A stretch of 7,494 nt of DNA. Origin: Gammaproteobacteria bacterium (GTDB taxonomy: Bacteria > Pseudomonadota > Gammaproteobacteria > Steroidobacterales > SZUA-146). This document shows positions 6,211-7,494 of this stretch, one piece after another. Positions within the stretch are counted from its first letter, which is position 1. Every line of letters begins with the position of its first letter. The notes beneath the pieces were generated by a model. That model was not told the DNA's origin. It saw only the letters and a program-made list of their open reading frames with translations, and made no database searches. The position numbers and the translations under genes are program-made. The stretch lies in assembly GCA_013002925.1 (NCBI GenBank), contig JABDLQ010000374.1:1-7494 (forward strand), in the 5' to 3' direction.

Positions 6211-6906
6211 ATGCCCAGCGCGCTCATCACCGGATCAAACCGTGGGATTGGTCTTGAATTTGTGAAGCAATATGTCGCGGATGGCTGGCAGGTCTTTGCC
6301 ACGTGCCGCAATCCGGATTCGGCAACGCAGTTGCACGATGTGGCAGAGCAGTCCGGTGGTTCCGTGCAGGTGTTGGCAATGGATACCGGTGATAGCGCGA
6401 GCGTTGCAGCGGCGGCAATGCAGTTGGAGGATGAAGCCATCGACCTTTTGCTCAACAACGCCGGTGTCATGGGCGCATCGGGTCAGACGTTTGGAAACGT
6501 TGATTACGACACGTGGACCAAGGTGCTAAACGTCAACACCATGGGTCCTTTGCGCGTAGCTGAAGCGTTCATCGAACAGGTGGCCCGCAGCGAGCGCAAA
6601 CTGATGGTGACGGTCACCAGCGCGATGGGATCGATCGCCGACAATACCTCCGGCGGGTCAATCGTCTACAGAAGTTCAAAAGCTGCCGTGAACATGGTCA
6701 TGCGCAGTGCCGCCATTGACATCGCGGCGCTGGGGATTTGTTGCGTCGTTGTGCATCCCGGTTGGGTGCTCACGGATATGGGCGGACCCAATGCATTGAT
6801 GACGGTGCCGGACAGTGTGACAAAACTAAGAAAAGTGATTGCAAAACTCGGACCGGAACATACCGGGAAGTTTTTTAATTACACCGGGGAAGAGTTTGCG
6901 TGGTGA
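6211..6906 (+). CDS. Short-chain dehydrogenase/reductase, CsgA/C-factor-like
   Basis: The 231 residues form a complete classical SDR. Features in order: cofactor motif TGSNRGIG (7-14), NNAGV (82-86), the catalytic Asn in NVNTMG (about 109), Ser137 in TSAMGS, YRSSK giving Tyr153 and Lys157, and VHPGWVLTDMGG (181-192), the post-catalytic substrate-loop motif of the C-factor (CsgA) type. It should be a soluble NAD(P)(H)-dependent oxidoreductase; the substrate cannot be read from sequence. GGAG (6199-6202) lies 8 nt before the ATG, which fixes the start. The gene stands alone on the + strand with a 316-bp gap upstream, followed by REP-like repeats and a terminator shared with the convergent PEP-CTERM gene. 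In Myxococcus, CsgA acts in intercellular signalling; in most other bacteria the role of such SDRs is undefined, so the resemblance should not be read as function. Confidence 0.93.
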   Translation: MPSALITGSNRGIGLEFVKQYVADGWQVFATCRNPDSATQLHDVAEQSGGSVQVLAMDTGDSASVAAAAMQLEDEAIDLLLNNAGVMGASGQTFGNVDYDTWTKVLNVNTMGPLRVAEAFIEQVARSERKLMVTVTSAMGSIADNTSGGSIVYRSSKAAVNMVMRSAAIDIAALGICCVVVHPGWVLTDMGGPNALMTVPDSVTKLRKVIAKLGPEHTGKFFNYTGEEFAW

Positions 6907-6940
6907 CGGTGGGCAACGATCTTGCAGGTGTCATTGCGTT

Positions 6941-7006
6941 CGATAACGGCTGGAAGACGCTGCCGCAATCCGAGGTTGCACCTGGAACGGCTTCCAGCCG
7001 CGATAG
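6941..7006. repeat. Inverted pair of REP-like elements (BIME-like)
   Basis: CGGCTGGAAG (6947-6956) is the exact reverse complement of CTTCCAGCCG (6991-7000), with 34 nt between. The left copy, CGATAACGGCTGGAAGACGC, runs in + orientation and is degenerate. The right copy, read on the - strand, is CTATCGCGGCTGGAAGCCG and carries its own perfect hairpin CGGCT-TCC-AGCCG (6988-7000 on +). The core is the same as in the tandem units at 1247-1303. The site follows the SDR stop codon, a typical place for REP elements. Confidence 0.65.
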
Positions 7007-7093
7007 CTTGAGGTTGACGCAGGATCATCGTGATAACAGGTTAAGAGTGTTGCACCAGTTCCGGGCGCAACAGGCTGGGCTTGATGTTGAAGC

Positions 7094-7173
7094 ATCGCGA
7101 CTAAAGTCGCTCCTGCAGAGTTTGACGCTTCCAGAGGTTACACAGCTCCAACAAAGTGTGTCGCTCCTGCAGA
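7094..7173 (+). repeat. REP-like element with AT-shifted stem, plus a half copy
   Basis: ATCGCGACTAAAGTCGCTCC (from 7094) has the perfect stem GCGACT-AA-AGTCGC (7097-7110) followed by TCCTGCAGA. It follows the layout of the other copies, but both stem arms are changed together. A half copy, TCGCTCCTGCAGA (7161-7173), repeats 7107-7119 exactly, offset by 54 bp. With the pair at 6941-7006 and the terminator, these repeats account for most of the 374-bp gap between the SDR gene and the PEP-CTERM gene. Confidence 0.55.
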
Positions 7174-7229
7174 ATGCGCTGTTCTTACAGCGGTTCCGCG
7201 GGACATAGTTGCCCACGAATGCCCGGCGT

Positions 7230-7258
7230 AAAAAAACGGCCCTTAAGCGGGCCGTTTT
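7230..7258. terminator. Bidirectional intrinsic terminator
   Basis: Seven A residues (7230-7236) precede CGGCCC (7237-7242), loop TTAAGC, GGGCCG (7249-7254) and TTTT (7255-7258). The stem is 6 GC pairs, extended by four A-T pairs. On the - strand the hairpin is followed by seven U, so it is stronger for the PEP-CTERM gene, which ends 23 bp away. It also serves the convergent SDR transcript. Confidence 0.88.
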
Positions 7259-7280
7259 CGAAGCGGGTTTAGAGTATTTG

Positions 7281-7494
7281 TCAGGTACGGCGTCTCATCA
7301 CGCCAAGCGCTCCGAGTGCGAAAACCATCAGCGGCAGCGCCGCTGGTACTGGCACCGGATTTATTTCCACCCATGCAACAGTTTCGTCAAATCCACTCGG
7401 ACCTTCATAAAACATATTGATACTACCGCAGACGACAGTGGAGTTGTCACAGGGATCTCCGCCCAGCGGCCCCGGGCCCGCAAGGTATTCCAGT
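7281..7494 (-). CDS. PEP-CTERM sorted protein, C-terminal 70 residues only
   Basis: The - strand is open from the right edge to a TGA at 7281-7283, and the gene starts beyond the window. The visible protein begins LEYLAGPGPLGGDPCDNSTV and ends with the tripartite signal of exosortase substrates: proline-containing motif NPVPVPAA, hydrophobic helix LPLMVFALGALGVM, and basic end RRRT. In the known system the protein is exported by Sec, then cleaved and transferred at this signal by an exosortase (EpsH/XrtA type), usually in bacteria that make extracellular polysaccharide or biofilm. Cys15 and Cys22 (visible numbering) could form a disulfide after export. The passenger domain is out of view, so its function is unknown. 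The strong terminator at 7230-7258 ends this transcript. No exosortase is encoded in the window. Confidence 0.88.
   Translation of the reverse strand, partial: LEYLAGPGPLGGDPCDNSTVVCGSINMFYEGPSGFDETVAWVEINPVPVPAALPLMVFALGALGVMRRRT

Noticed and set aside
6900..7208. A 102-codon open frame after the SDR gene
   Set aside because: It starts inside the SDR stop region and runs straight through the REP-like repeats; the Leu/Gln/Ser-rich translation reflects the repeats, and no suitable ribosome site was seen.

Overview
The window looks like chromosomal DNA of a free-living, probably marine or aquatic gammaproteobacterium. Reasons: moderately high G+C by eye, clear Shine-Dalgarno sites, a PomA-type motor protein, hairpin-forming REP-like repeats between genes, and the C-terminus of a PEP-CTERM (exosortase-sorted) protein at the right edge. 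The taxon is an inference; no rRNA or other phylogenetic marker is present. No tRNA, rRNA, CRISPR array, transposase or phage gene was seen.

Layout, left to right. (1) The 3' part of an NDH-2-like FAD/NAD(P)H oxidoreductase runs in from the left edge on the + strand (1-1196). It converges on a - strand pair: a zinc-independent quinone-oxidoreductase-like MDR enzyme (2176-3165) followed 15 bp later by a six-helix membrane protein of unknown function (1300-2160). Between the convergent ends lies a REP-like cluster whose last copy supplies the stop codon of the membrane protein. (2) After a roughly 350-bp, hairpin-rich divergent intergenic region, a + strand pair encodes a MotB/PomB-like OmpA-domain protein (3516-4391) and a MotA/PomA-like stator protein (4397-5206). 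The order is reversed relative to motA-motB, the B subunit has an unusually long N-terminal cytoplasmic segment, and no flagellar gene is nearby. (3) On the - strand, a four-helix membrane protein (5472-5894) overlaps by ATGA a 66-residue XRE-type regulator (5275-5475). Upstream of the pair are inverted AAGTCAAG half-sites that cover a promoter-like -10 box, which suggests autoregulation. (4) On the + strand is a lone CsgA/C-factor-like short-chain dehydrogenase (6211-6906). It is followed by more REP-like elements and a bidirectional terminator, then the C-terminal 70 residues of a PEP-CTERM surface or secreted protein on the - strand.

The unit most worth attention is the B-A ordered ion-driven stator pair: it keeps the ion-binding Asp, peptidoglycan-binding motif and rotor-facing charges of real stators but has unusual architecture and context. 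The other notable layer is a dispersed REP-like repeat family with stem covariation, arranged as inverted pairs at two convergent intergenic sites.
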